Source: Sarcomyxa edulis
Lineage: Eukaryota > Basidiomycota > Agaricomycetes > Agaricales > Mycenaceae
Length of the DNA: 64,000 bases
Assembly: GCA_009761415.1 (NCBI GenBank)
Contig: QUOL01000009.1
Coordinates: forward strand, 1,302,001-1,366,000
Direction: 5' to 3'
Positions 55,001 to 64,000 of the stretch are shown one piece after another (the stretch's first letter is position 1; every line of letters begins with the position of its first letter). Position numbers and translations under genes: made by a program. The notes below the pieces were generated by a model. It searched no databases. It had not been told where the DNA came from and was given only the letters and a program-made list of their open reading frames with translations.

Positions 55001-57303
55001 ACTTGGAGTCGTTCACAGGGCTATGTGGTTATTTCCGGCCGCTCGTGAAGGACTACGCGCGGATAGCCCAGCCGTTGACGGACATTAGCAGGTCAGTGGT
55101 GGTGCCGAAGGGTGCGGGGAAGGCTGCTTACCGGAATGCGAGGAAGAATTTTGATCTGCGAGCGCGTTGGACGCGGGTGCACCAGGAGGCGTTTTTGCGC
55201 TTGAAGGTGGCGCTGACGAACGAGCCCGTGTTGAAGGGCCCGAAGTTTGATGGCCGGCCGTTCATTGTTTGTTCGGATGGCTGCAAGTCCGGGTTCGGGG
55301 GAATCTGCTCGCAGTGGTTTGAGACAGTCTTGCCGGGCGGCAAGGTCGTACGGGCTCTGCATCCCGTGGGTTTCGCGTCGAAACGGACGTCACCGACTGA
55401 GGAGAAGTACAAGCCGTTCTTACTCGAGTTCGGGGCGTTAAAGTTTTCCATGGACAAGTTCGCTGACATGATCTGGGGTTTCCCTGTTGAGGTCGAAACC
55501 GACTGCCAGGCGCTGCGTGACATGATGCTGAATGACAAGATCAACGCGACGCATGCGCGTTGGCGCGATGGCGTGTTTGCACACCAGATCGTCGACGTGC
55601 GGCACAGGCCCGGGAAGACAAATGTTGCTGATGGCTTGAGCAGGAAGTACGAAGGTCAGGAGCGACGCCCAGGCGATGGGAGTGAGTGGACTGTCAGCGA
55701 GGATTGGGAGGCGTCTATGGGGATCGTGCAGGATATCTTCCTTGTCGAGGCGGTGGAGACGGATGAGTACCGCGTCCTGCGCGACCGATTCGCCCGTGAG
55801 CCCATGTTCGTGGACGTGGTCAAGGCTCTGTTGGAGCTTGACCAGGGAACGAAGCTGCGGGAGAAGAAGCGGGCGCGTCATCGGGCGTTGGGGTACATGA
55901 TTGATGGTGGTAAATTGTGGCGGTTGAAGGGTGGCTCGCCTACGAGGGCGCGGTCACGCGTGGAGTGCGTGTCCCAGGAGGAGGCGGTGGAGTTGGCGCG
56001 GGAGGAACACGACAAGAACGGCCATTGGCGACGGGACCTTATCAAAATTGCGTTGCTGGACCGGTATTGCAGCCCGAAACTTGATGCGTCTATATTGACG
56101 GCTCTTAGCGACTGCGCGGTGTGCAAGAATTTCGGTGGTACGCACCTGCATTCTCTCCTGGAACCCATCACTAGGCGGCAGCCTTTTGAACTGATGGTCG
56201 CCGACTACCTTTCGGTGCAATCTGGGAAGGGTAAGTTCCACACGATAGCGCTGTTTATGGACGTCTTCTCGCAGAAGGTGTGGGGGTTCAAGTACAAGAC
56301 GGCGGGGACCGCGAAAACTACTCTGGACGGGCTCGATTTCGTGGTGCGCAATTTCAAGGCACCCGACACGTTCATGACGGATGGGGGTAGTCATTTCAAC
56401 AACGGCGAGGTCCGTGAGTATTGTGGGGAGAAGGGTATACGGTATGAGGTTGTGGCGAAGTACTCGCCGTGGGTGAATGGGCTTTTGGAAGGGACAAACG
56501 GTAAGCTTCTCGGGAGGCTGAAGCGTTTGTGTGCCCCAGGGCTCGGGGAGGACGAATATGAGGCAATGGGGGGTTGGGAGAACCTGCCGAAGAACTGGCC
56601 TGATTACTTGGAGGAGGCAGTGCGCTGCTTAAACGAGCGTATCTTGCCCGCGTTGAAGTTTAGCCCTAACGAGTTGTGCCTTGGGCTGGTGGTTAATGGC
56701 GGTCTGGTGGAGTTGGCGGAGCGCACGGAGGAGCTTCGCGAGGAGGCGGCTGTCTTGCACATGTCGTATGTGGGGCAGCAGCGCGTTGACGGTTATGCGG
56801 AGGCGATGGAACACGCGGAGAAGAGAAAGGCTTCTTTCGACAGGAAGGTGCTTGCCAGGGCCCCCAAGGAGGTCATATTTGAAAAAGGTCAGCTTGTACA
56901 GGTGTATCGACGTGACCTGGACTACACTTTCCGCAACGAACGCAAGCTCCTGCCTAAGTGGTCGGTGCCCTATCGGGTGGTCCAACGTTTCCGTAACTCC
57001 TATAAACTGGAGACGGTCAACGGCTCCGTTTTCAAAGGGGCGTTTTCGGCTCGCAACTTACGGCGTTTTTTCCCCAGGGAGGGCACGAAGTTGGCGGCGG
57101 CTCAGGCGTTGGTGGAGGCCAAGGAGTTAGAGCGGCGGCGACAGAACAGGGAGGCTGGTGTGGATGAGGAGTTGGTCGTGGAGGAGGAGCCGGACGAGGA
57201 TGACATGGACGCGCTGGGTATGGACGAGGTGGGGGGGGAAGACGGGGGGGAGGGTGATGGGGACAGCGACGGTGAGCTAGCTGACACGATGGGGGTCGAC
57301 TAG
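51988..57303 (+). CDS. pol: Retrotransposon Pol (protease, reverse transcriptase, RNase H, integrase)
   Basis: An open frame of about 1,770 codons in -1 phase to gag, with no early ATG. Near 52345 the protease-like IKALFDNGAMVNVID has DNG in place of the usual DSG/DTG. A linker of about 500 residues carries five peptide repeats. Reverse transcriptase (about 54150-55090) has KMPFGLTGAPTTF and the active site FVDDGG. RNase H (about 55250-55650) has VCSDG, the FGALKF region, ETDCQALRD and NVADGLSR. Integrase has an HHCC finger (HDKNGH...CAVC) and D,D-35-E: ADYLSV, TDGGSHF, GLLEGTN. A C-terminal domain (LVQVYRRDLDY, KWSVPYRV) ends in an acidic tail. It makes cDNA of the element and inserts it. 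Expressed as Gag-Pol by frameshifting. Confidence 0.94.
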   Translation, partial: KSGRVVELESVRDLPSATRDQQQKNVGVPLRVEAPQGSVGLEPHTKRSPEVGEGVLPQKSAVILDAAFLCINVPEIIECSDIYRVGTESMGVKGPNGEDIVPFVRTVKLHGPKGEVVRIKALFDNGAMVNVIDEGMYDLLRTRLGSLVPSTRRLKMANGELVPSKGRWEGSVDIGGRTEVGAFEVFPSAGNWSLLFGKPLLVWFGAVHHYNPDVVKVPIKGGGELVLENQMGKTKDCGTGDNRVLLLRDVKQREACLGDTITSPSRRVPNTESTLVKEQPDKLKLTEDILDDAGVRSEGDEHASRRPRVKRDRKKRKAYLGDRLSSPSRQVPGDVVEDRKEQTDKLNFTGARASRSLDEVSTARIEEVDALTEEPGVATIRSGEYSQREAEKGDIVESPSRQVPNGVIAAVGVQVDKHVLADVVNESRDAVVLVGSSAGGTVKQQREAEKGDIVDSPSRQVPDPVVDECFEQVDKHELTEAWSWCDDDGDASSSDGDDADAARGWFTRKERRAWRKSIGLGSRKTRLERAAILALKKGKAPDFWSTRRNSVGDSASPSREVLPDTPSVHVVHHIDHSPRFTSRGSVSVEDVEDVDAPRAGGYWDSFWGEPGQEGVRGAPVEHWSNVWTVAPEVGGSKGPHPGEAQPEIDVDVNRSIFTRQTDPFNPRRVAAIMEKVTIGDDLDAAQREAVESLLREHADVFALSVKEVLPIPGAVHRLRVPEGVTFSTRVHQRDFTPPQVEFFYPVLDEMEAAGIISPIAAEDVKCCSPTTLAQKAHEGVGLTIEELQHRVNDECIASGFPAAFSLPPRDEAKPRASVPLGKQKWRVCQNFGELNKHTMVPSMPQGDIRLKQQNLSGHRWITVFDFAKGFYACTVAIESRPYMCFYVPGRGFFCYNKMPFGLTGAPTTFGGMTAENLGDLVNVLFELFVDDGGMAGDVFEDKMANLRTLLQRLREKSMSLSPEKSEFFMTEAVFAGSRVGPNGIRPDLSKLTAIVDWPQPKDAQNLESFTGLCGYFRPLVKDYARIAQPLTDISRSVVVPKGAGKAAYRNARKNFDLRARWTRVHQEAFLRLKVALTNEPVLKGPKFDGRPFIVCSDGCKSGFGGICSQWFETVLPGGKVVRALHPVGFASKRTSPTEEKYKPFLLEFGALKFSMDKFADMIWGFPVEVETDCQALRDMMLNDKINATHARWRDGVFAHQIVDVRHRPGKTNVADGLSRKYEGQERRPGDGSEWTVSEDWEASMGIVQDIFLVEAVETDEYRVLRDRFAREPMFVDVVKALLELDQGTKLREKKRARHRALGYMIDGGKLWRLKGGSPTRARSRVECVSQEEAVELAREEHDKNGHWRRDLIKIALLDRYCSPKLDASILTALSDCAVCKNFGGTHLHSLLEPITRRQPFELMVADYLSVQSGKGKFHTIALFMDVFSQKVWGFKYKTAGTAKTTLDGLDFVVRNFKAPDTFMTDGGSHFNNGEVREYCGEKGIRYEVVAKYSPWVNGLLEGTNGKLLGRLKRLCAPGLGEDEYEAMGGWENLPKNWPDYLEEAVRCLNERILPALKFSPNELCLGLVVNGGLVELAERTEELREEAAVLHMSYVGQQRVDGYAEAMEHAEKRKASFDRKVLARAPKEVIFEKGQLVQVYRRDLDYTFRNERKLLPKWSVPYRVVQRFRNSYKLETVNGSVFKGAFSARNLRRFFPREGTKLAAAQALVEAKELERRRQNREAGVDEELVVEEEPDEDDMDALGMDEVGGEDGGEGDGDSDGELADTMGVD
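52758..53658 (+). repeat. Array of five peptide repeats, each also a GGGGGAT/ATCCCCC inverted repeat
   Basis: Stems pair at 52758-52764 with 52773-52779, 52947-52953 with 52962-52968, 53163-53169 with 53178-53184, 53337-53342 with 53353-53358 (6 bp; the inner T-T is unpaired), and 53640-53646 with 53652-53658. Loops are 8 nt in the first three, 10 in the fourth and 5 in the last. In protein each unit reads R-E/K-A...GD....SPSR-x-VP, and the first four units are followed by Q-x-D-K-x-x-L/F-T/A. Flanking DNA (GCGCGAAGC before, CGAGGCAAGTCC after) is also partly conserved. The array lies between protease and reverse transcriptase. Confidence 0.85.
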
Positions 57304-57487
57304 CGTGGTGATGTGGCGGTTCGCGCAATGGTTCTCAGTTTGTTCTTTCCGTTCGATTTCGTTCGTTGGTTTCTTGTTCCGTTCCCTCCATATTCCTATT
57401 TTTTTTTCCCTCTCTCTTCCTTTCTTTTCTTGTCTTGCTCTCTGGTTCGATTTCGGGGCTGTCTGGACGCGACGTGGACGTCGCGAT

Positions 57488-57499
57488 GTGGGACGGGGG
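57488..57499 (+). other. Purine-rich tract before the 3' LTR (putative plus-strand primer)
   Basis: GTGGGACGGGGG lies just upstream of the 3' LTR, where the polypurine tract is expected. It is not a pure purine run. Confidence 0.5.
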
Positions 57500-57503
57500 T
57501 ACA

Positions 57504-57751
57504 TGGACTAGTGAGTCCTGGCGGCGACTGCTGGGCAGGTCGACCGAGTACGCCGAGGTCACGTGTCTAGCACGTTGATGGATTAGGCAAGCACATTGGG
57601 CATTGGTCCGTGCGCTGGGCTTTGGGGTCTCGCATTACGGGGTCTCAGCAGGTACATACAAGGGTTCGGTAGCAATAGGTTCATCTCTTTACGCAATCCC
57701 ATCCCATCATTCTGTGTCATCAGAGTCTCACAGCCAATCCTGACCTATCCA
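57504..57751 (+). repeat. 3' LTR (248 bp)
   Basis: Reads identical to 50020-50267. Directly followed by ACGG, the second copy of the target duplication. Confidence 0.95.
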
Positions 57752-58927
57752 ACGGATAGCCCTCAGTTTCATTGGTTGTCCGCCGATAATCAGACGGTGT
57801 GGAACGACAACTCCAGCACTTAGTAGGTGACTGCTCGTTCACGACAAAAGAACACTCTTGACGCCGTATTTCAGTACGACCGTAACTCCAGGTGGATCCG
57901 TCCAATTCGATTTCTCAGTGAGTAACTTAGTCAGTCATGCCGTATTATCCGATTTCTGAATCTTCATCAGGGTATCATACCGCTTTGAAGCCTCCAACAT
58001 GAACCCTTCTGATTTAGATATACCTAGGTGATGCATTGAGTATATACGGCTCGGTCGGAGGGAACACATCTTCTTACATCGTGACTACGGACAATCAGCG
58101 ACCGCAATCCCTGAACTCCAATACAGAGAAAAATGGCACCCTTCAGCTGCTGTACTTTCTGAACGGGCTTGCTCCGGATCGGAACCATACCGTCAGTCTC
58201 CAGAATGATCCGGTCTCAGATAACGGCAATAGTGGGATCTTCTCAATTAATTATGCAGAGGTGTACTATACCGATAGGTCTGTCCTTCAAGTATTGCAAG
58301 GTTTTGCTACCGACTGATGTCCACTGGAACCGTTAAGCTCTAACTTGACTTCAACTCTCAAAAATCAAACTGAGTCGAGGTCAGTACAACAACATTTCAA
58401 GCATGGTACACATGACTTATACGTCTCTTGCACAACTCAGGAAACGTACTGTCATCTTATCGTCGACCTCTGCAGCAGCGGTGATGTTTGTCATCACGTT
58501 AATATTGACACGGGTGTACCAAAAACGGCAGGCTCAACACGCACGGCAAGTTCGCGCCTATATACCTCGTCCCTTTCCTAAAGACGTACCGACTGCTACT
58601 ATGGGCTCACGTGTCACAGAGAGAGTCGTAGTCGTAGGTGATCCACCGCAAGAACCACTTTTGGAGACTGGGCGCCCATCCAGACATATACAATCTCCCC
58701 ATTATGATGCTCCGTTCCAAGTGCCACCACTCCTGTCTCAGAGCCGATCTACGCATCTACACGCCCTTTCGTCGTCTACCTTAGTGCCTCTACCGGCACC
58801 ATCGCAGACATATGATCCAGTTACTACGCGTTCGAGATCACCTCTTCCAGTTCGACAGGGTCATGAATCTGTGGACATTTCCCCTTCAAATATTCCACCT
58901 CCCCCGTACCACGTTATGTCACTCTAA
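57752..58927 (+). pseudogene. 3' part of the interrupted membrane protein gene
   Basis: The frame continues from the upstream part: after one ACGG the codons read TDSPQFHWLSADNQTVW. Later exons give TTVTPGGSVQFDFS, then IYLGDALSIYGSVGG after a GTGAGT...ATTTAG intron, LLYFLNGLAPDRNHTVSLQN and FSINYAEVYYTD, a second ectodomain of the same type as the one encoded at 49.5-50 kb. The membrane span is SSTSAAAVMFVITLILTRVY, followed by RQAQHARQ and a Pro/Ser-rich cytosolic tail ending PPPPYHVMSL. The PPPY motif could bind a WW-domain ubiquitin ligase. The stop is at 58927. No further decay is visible, so the gene was intact until the insertion. An uninterrupted allele may exist in the other nucleus of a dikaryon. 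Confidence 0.82.
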
Positions 58928-59051
58928 TTCTCTGACACAGTCGTTTATTATGATTGATTATCACATGAGTCCTGAACTATATGACCCTCTCTGGAACATT
59001 ACGACAATTCCTTTCCTACCTCGGAGTTACCTGCATCCTTTCGATACTAAA

Positions 59052-59589
59052 TAGTGATGTGCTGGCCCGGCCTCAGGCCGTGGGCCAAGCCGGGCCGTGA
59101 CAATGTAGGCCGGGCCAAGCCGGGCCAAAGTTCACGGCCTGGGAGGGCTTTGGCCCGGCCTGAGCTTCCAGAGGCCCGAGCCAAGCCGTCAGGCCGGGGC
59201 CTAGGAGCAAGTTCAGAACGCGTTTTTGGTAGAGCTAAAATGCCTCAATTTTGCGATTCGGACAAGAAAAAAAGTCGCCGAAAAGTCGGACGAGATATCA
59301 TGTGACCTACCGTGACATTTTCATGCCAGAAAATGTTTCGAACATGAGTTCAAGAAGTAATTCGGGCGGGTTTGGCTCTGGTATAGGATGAGTCTCGCAG
59401 AAAACAGCAGTCCATGCCTTGTGAAAAATACCACCTTCGCCCCCTACAGGCCGCGGCTCAGGCCGTCTCAGGCCAAAGCCAAGCCCCGAACTTTGGCTTT
59501 GGCCCGGCCTGAGATTCTCGAAAGCCAAAGCCGTGAGAGGCCGGGCCAAAGCCGGGGCTTCCAGGCCAAGCCGGGCCGGCACATCACTA
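59052..59589. mobile_element. Non-autonomous hAT-type element (538 bp)
   Basis: Ends TAGTGATGTGC (59052-59062) and GCACATCACTA (59579-59589) are perfect inverted repeats. An 8-bp direct duplication, ATACTAAA, flanks them at 59044-59051 and 59590-59597. TAG/CTA ends with 8-bp duplications are typical of hAT transposons. Both subterminal parts are packed with GGCCGGGCCAAGCC-like motifs in both orientations, as often seen for transposase binding sites. No transposase is encoded, so it needs one in trans. Confidence 0.88.
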
Positions 59590-59597
59590 ATACTAAA

Positions 59598-59975
59598 CCA
59601 CTTGTTAAATAATTGGTAAAACATTGGGATTCGACCAAATGACAATTTTACGTACTTGTGTATGTACGAGTGGCTCAGTAGTACTTACTATGACACTAGA
59701 TGCTCTTGACGTATTGACACTTATTGGTTTTCATTGTCTTCGCCTTGCCCATCACAAATCTGCTCAAGACGTCCCCGCACCGCCGTGTCCCCGTCCCTGG
59801 GGGGTGCAGGCTACATAGCCGCATATACAGGTCACACGTTCACCTCAATCGATCGCGATAGATAACTTCCAATGTTCCATTCGATCACGCCGAGCAATGT
59901 CCCAAAATTGTATGATACTAGCCGACGGGCACCCAATGACAGAAACGTTTCCCTAACGGAAAGAGGAAATGAACT
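59598..59975. other. No gene recognised
   Basis: Spacer between the hAT-type element and the 3' end of the aspartic protease gene. A GACGTCCCCGCACCG stretch lies near 59769. Nothing else seen. Confidence 0.55.
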
Positions 59976-62000
59976 TTAGTTGGTAGTGGCGGTGGTGAAA
60001 GAGGTTGTGGCAAATCCGACTCTCGAGTTGGTAGTGTCGAATACACTGTAGAAGCGCTCGAGGAAAGTGTAGCCGTTGATGAAGTCAAGACCTATGGAAC
60101 ATCGATGAGAGATATATAAGAAATCACGAGAAGCAATGAATGTACCTTCGCCACTAGGAGTGCCGAGCTACCGAGGGCTCTAGTTAGTCTTAGACCGTAC
60201 AGAAACTATGTGACTGAACTCACGTCATTGACGACGAGATAGATACTAGAAGCAGAACCACCGATGTCTGTGTTCAGGGAACGAGGCCAGATCTGGGCAT
60301 TGGCAGAGAGTGTGTATGCGGTTCCTCCGATGACGAAGTTGAGGGGCTTGAGGGCGCTGAACTGCGCCGAGGTAATCTTCAAGAGACCGGTAGCATTGTC
60401 AAGAGTTGCGCCCGTCGCCGACCTATAAGCATTGTAGGCATCTAGAGGAGAATCATTCGTTAGTTCGAGAAAGGATCGAGGGAAAGAGTAAGTTACTGGT
60501 GGCAAGCAGAATCTGGATGCGAACGTGATCAGTCGAGGTAATAAATTACAGAAGAGCAAGAGCACGCACAAGAGTAGTGCCGGTGTCAACGATTCCTGCA
60601 GTGGATGAAAGGATACTGGTTGTGCCATAAGTTATGGACTCATTGATACCCCAGTAGAAAGACGCTGGCTGAGTGGTAGTCTTCGATACATAGGCGATAG
60701 ATCCTGTGATCTTGCTCGAATCGACGCCTCTATACAATATATTTCTTATCAGAAAAGTCATAGAGCACGCCGCGTTCTGTCTACGCACCCGAATGTAAGC
60801 TGTGATTGGGTGGCATTAGTTCGTGACCCGTGACATAGATGCCGTTTCTCTCACCTCTCCGTTGGTAACCGAATCTGAAGTTGTTGGGGCGTAGAAGACA
60901 CCGACAGAAGACGTCGGGATTGTCTTGGCCGAGAATAGATTATCGACTACAGTGGGAATCTCATCTCCACTGGAGGTTGTTCCTGTTATAGAGCAGCACT
61001 AGTGAGTATAAAAATACTTGTTATCGAAAAAACTTGAAACCGACCTTCCGTAAGAACTATAGATGGTGTAATTGGAGATGTGAGTTGAATCTCGCAAGAT
61101 AAGATGACGCTTGAAACTTACTAGTGGGACCGATTCTGAAACGGACGCTGTTTGAGACTCTTTACGAGGGAGAACGATGGTCCGCACTCACCCTAAGATT
61201 CCGTCAACTCCGTCGAAACCACTGGATCTCGAGGCGACGCCAATAGACTGGCCCGAAATGACGAGAGCCGAAGATAGCGTCACGGTATCAGTGTCTAATA
61301 AAAGTTATCGGAGTGAGATACAGTTTAGAACAAGCGAAGAGAAGACTCACACTCAGTTCCGGAGAAAGAGCCAGATCCGTACGTGACAGACTGTACGATA
61401 CAGATACATGAAGATGTGGTACGATTCGAGCTTTCGCAAGTGACTTACCACCGACTGCCCCGTGGTTTTGCTCGTCGATGTCTTCACGTAGGCTTTATCT
61501 GCGCCAATCCAAGTGTTGGAGGAGCCTATAGTTCCGTATCAGTTTCAGCGAGCATTCGGGTTACGAAGGAAAGCTATGAGCACCAGTGTCGATGAGAAGG
61601 GAGTCTAGAGAAATGGTCAATCTAGGTACTATGACATGGGCCAAGTACTGAATGGACGTACAGGTTGTAGCCGGACTACCGACACCAACGTTGGCGGTAT
61701 AGGTTACCTGTAACAAGCAAAGGTGTCGGAAATCTTTGTCAAGAGAACATGGTACGGGCCAATACGTACGACGCCGTTGGTAGCAGAAATGGATGACTGG
61801 CGCTTGAAGTCCTTAGACTTGAACGCTGCTGCGCGAGCTTGATCGGCGATCACGATGTTAGGGAATCCAGTGGCGTTGATCTTCGCTGCGAAGGGAAGGG
61901 TGAACTTGGAGGGGACATCGCGAGCGAAGGGGCTAGCGGACACCGTGCCAAGAGAGATAGCAGTAGCGACTAAGGACAAGAGGGAGGCAGAAGGGAACAT
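59976..62000 (-). CDS. Secreted pepsin-like aspartic protease (family A1)
   Basis: The start is MFPSASLLSLVATAISLG at 62000, a typical signal peptide, followed by a propeptide (FARDVPSKFTLPFAAKINA). The first active site LLIDTG is split from GSSNTWIGADKAYVK by an intron of about 60 nt. Later exons give SALVISGQSIGVASR, FDGVDGILG, NLFSAKTIPTSSVGVFYAPT, GELTFGGVDSSKITGS, PASFYWGINESITYGT and the second active site AGIVDTGTTL, then LKPLNFVIGGTAYTLSANAQ. The last exon GEGLDFINGYTFLERFYSVF ends in GFATTSFTTATTN and stops at 59976. It has about ten introns. The polypeptide looks complete with both catalytic aspartates. It is expected to be an extracellular acid protease of saprotrophic or pathogenic nutrition; its products are what OPT transporters import. 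Confidence 0.92.
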
Positions 62001-63569
62001 TGCAGAAATCGCGGCAGAAGACTGGAACGGCGATGATCCCAACCGTATTGTAGAATTTATATACCATTGCGTGCATCATTCGGATTTCAGATGTGTGAGA
62101 AGAACTCGGAAGGAGCAAGATTTGGTCAAGAAGACGCCATGCTGCGTCTTGAATATCTTCTGTTGGCAGGCGTCCTTCATTATCGATACAACAGGCGATA
62201 CAACAGGAAGACAAACGCAGAACCATGCGTACGGTGATTCTGATCACACGTCGCGTGATGTCGTGTTATATGCCACACATGAGACGTGAAGGTACGATGC
62301 ATGACCCCTGGTCTCTTGTCGATTGCGACAAAACCTCCGAGTCCTGAACGCCTGAACACCTGGTGAAATTCAGGATATGAAGGAAGCAAGGGTGGAATGA
62401 AAGCCTAGACCAGAAACATAGGCGGCTAATACAGGCTACCATGGCTGATCCAATTATACCGAAATACTTGGAAGTTGTTTTGGTAGGCTGCAACATCGCC
62501 ATGCCAAACTTCGAAGAAGAGTCACGGAGAGAGACGTCTTGGTAAAGATCGGCGGTGTTTTAGTTTCATGGGAGTAATCTATGAGCATGATGAGGGTTCG
62601 AGACATCCAGGATGAGGCGCTTGAGCCCAGGTACCAGACATTGGGGTGAGACTCGAAGGACGCCTTGTACCAGAGCATGTGCCAAAACCATATTTAATTC
62701 CAGAAAAGTGAGCGGCTCCGAGATATCGTGCCCTGATTGATGTAGAAGACTAGCAGAAGACCGAAACGCGTCGCATGGTCGCTGTAGATAAGCGTGATAG
62801 CGGTCGTTGTTTGCAACAAATGACGTCAGATACAATGCAATCCTCCATGATATGCTGTCTCATATGAGCAATTAGAAGATGATGAGATCGAGGAAGACCT
62901 TGTTTACTTGCACCGAACGTATATGCAACTTTGAAATAAATGATTAGATTCACTTCTGTATCTATCTGTCTGTTCAAAGGAAGGGGCTCGTGAGCACTGA
63001 GCACTGAGCGCTGAGCAGTAAGTGCTGTTGGGTCGAGAGAACAGTCAATGCCATTTGCACTTCAGCGATAACAATTTTGGATAAGCATACCTTCTGTAGA
63101 CCATTCAATAGTCTCGTGGTACAAATGAGTACGAGCGTTGACGCTATTATTCGTGAGATGTGATACATGACACTGGGCCCTGGCAAGAAATGAGTTCGAA
63201 TTGATTCTGGAGAAGGCTTTCAATTTTGATCAGTCTTCAGCTACTACTTTGGTTTACAATTGTCCACGAAACGAAAATATCCACCAAGCTTGCACCATCA
63301 ATCCAGGCAAAGTCCAATGAAGGAGTCGGGAATGAACAACTAGCATCAAGTTATGTCCGCCAACAGATACCTAGATGTCGATTCGACTCGTCGAGCGAAA
63401 GAAGAAGGTTTCTACTAGGCACGAATGCACTTGAGTAGATGGTGAACAGATTTGACAGCTACTCAAGAACGAGGCGGAAACGAGGTGCTGATGTCCATGG
63501 ACTCCAGTGATGGTGGCAGTTCCATCGAAGAAGCGTGAGAAAGCAGTATATATTCCACGGAGTTTTTTG
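62001..63569. other. No gene recognised
   Basis: Upstream region of the protease gene and beyond. The minus-strand frames at 62454-63004 are leucine-rich in parts but show no domain. Phrases such as GTGAGCACTGAGCACTGAGCGCTGAGCA near 62990 form a short tandem repeat. Confidence 0.4.
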
Positions 63570-63750
63570 GGCGGTTAACAAATTAACTTTTTGTCGTTAA
63601 CTTGCCCTTACAAAAGTAACTTGTGCTAACTTTTGGGTGGATAAGTTAAATTGTCCCGTTAACTTGAAGTTAACTTGTGAACTTGTATTGATTAACTTGC
63701 TAACTTGTATTGATTAACTTGTGAACTTGTATAGTGAACTTGTAATCTAG
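63570..63750. repeat. AT-rich cluster of GTTAACTTG / GAACTTGTATTGATTAACTTG repeats
   Basis: At least ten copies of TTAACTT/GAACTTG-like words occur here in one orientation, with a few in the reverse (AAGTTAAC). The block TTAACTTGTGAACTTGTATTGA is repeated about three times near 63670-63735. It looks like a decayed tandem array or the subterminal part of a transposon whose other end was not found. Confidence 0.6.
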
Positions 63751-64000
63751 TAGTTTTTCCTTACGCATCGTCGCGCTGACGAGGCCGTATTTACACTGGG
63801 GCGACGGTCAGAGCTCGTACCTTGACTCTACTTATACATGCAAGACAGATTAATTGGCGCATAATTGAGACACTACAAACCTCTTAAGTACAAGTGTATT
63901 TGCACGAGTAATTACGGCGGGTAGCTGTAAGCATCAGTTGCGTCTCCCGGGTCCCCACCTATGATTATGACGGCGGACTGCTTGTGGCGTGCCGTTCCGA

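Larger units (their letters stand above)
50020..57751 (+). mobile_element. Complete Ty3/gypsy-type LTR retrotransposon, recently inserted
   Basis: A 7,732-bp element with 248-bp LTRs at both ends (TG...CA termini) that read identically, and target duplication ACGG at 50016-50019 and 57752-57755. Order of parts: 5' LTR, putative primer-binding site (TGG from 50270), gag with a zinc knuckle, pol in the -1 frame with protease, reverse transcriptase, RNase H and integrase (in that order, as in Ty3/gypsy), purine-rich tract, 3' LTR. No envelope and no chromodomain seen. All catalytic motifs appear intact and no stop codon breaks either frame, so it may be active. GC content and codon use (high G+C third positions) differ from the neighbouring host genes. 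Confidence 0.96.

Noticed and set aside
57305..57578. Overlapping open frames rich in Phe/Ser after pol, possible envelope or extra retrotransposon gene
   Set aside because: Pyrimidine-rich untranslated region between pol and the 3' LTR; frames run into the LTR and show no domain.
59054..59645. Open frames inside the small hAT-type element
   Set aside because: Product of GC-rich subterminal repeats; no transposase similarity.

Overview
The window is nuclear DNA of a filamentous basidiomycete, most likely an Agaricomycete mushroom. Genes are dense on both strands and split by many 45-80 nt introns. The gene content also fits: a six-bladed fucose lectin of the Aleuria type, an OPT transporter, a secreted pepsin-like protease, an MSB1/Mug8-type polarity protein, a DUF262 protein, and a tail-anchored PPPY membrane protein family. 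No bacterial-style operons are seen.

Left part (1-19.7 kb): a degenerate kinase-like gene; an OMA1-type mitochondrial metallopeptidase; two inverted tRNA-Glu(CTC) genes around a tandem repeat; a frameshifted copy of an unknown gene whose better copy lies at 29.3 kb; a fucose-binding lectin; the large MSB1/Mug8-like gene; two paralogous small single-pass membrane proteins; and an OPT oligopeptide transporter.

Middle (19.7-44 kb): a gene-poor 5.8 kb stretch with one unclear membrane-protein candidate and an ACGCGT cluster; two paralogous C2H2 zinc-finger proteins at 25.5 kb (+) and 34.3 kb (-); a 5-oxoprolinase-like gene that ends after the HyuA half; an F-box protein; and a DUF262 protein with a very long disordered tail. 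The DUF262 gene is transcribed divergently from SMC2.

Right part (44-64 kb): the condensin ATPase SMC2; then a host membrane-protein gene cut in two by a complete 7.7 kb Ty3/gypsy-type retrotransposon (50020-57751). The two 248-bp LTRs look identical and a 4-bp target duplication (ACGG) flanks them, so the insertion is recent. Gag and Pol are in different frames. They are joined by what looks like a textbook -1 frameshift signal: slippery GGGAAAA, a 6-nt spacer and a 10-bp stem. Between protease and reverse transcriptase the Pol carries five copies of a peptide repeat, and each copy is also a potential RNA hairpin (GGGGGAT...ATCCCCC). A 538-bp non-autonomous hAT-type element with a perfect 8-bp target duplication follows, then a secreted aspartic protease and an AT-rich repeat cluster.

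The most interesting signals are the frameshift site and the five-hairpin array of the retrotransposon. Other points worth checking are the fresh gene disruption, three introns that appear to use GC donors, and the HyuA-only oxoprolinase. All gene calls come from reading translated exons by eye; intron junctions are given only where they could be worked out.
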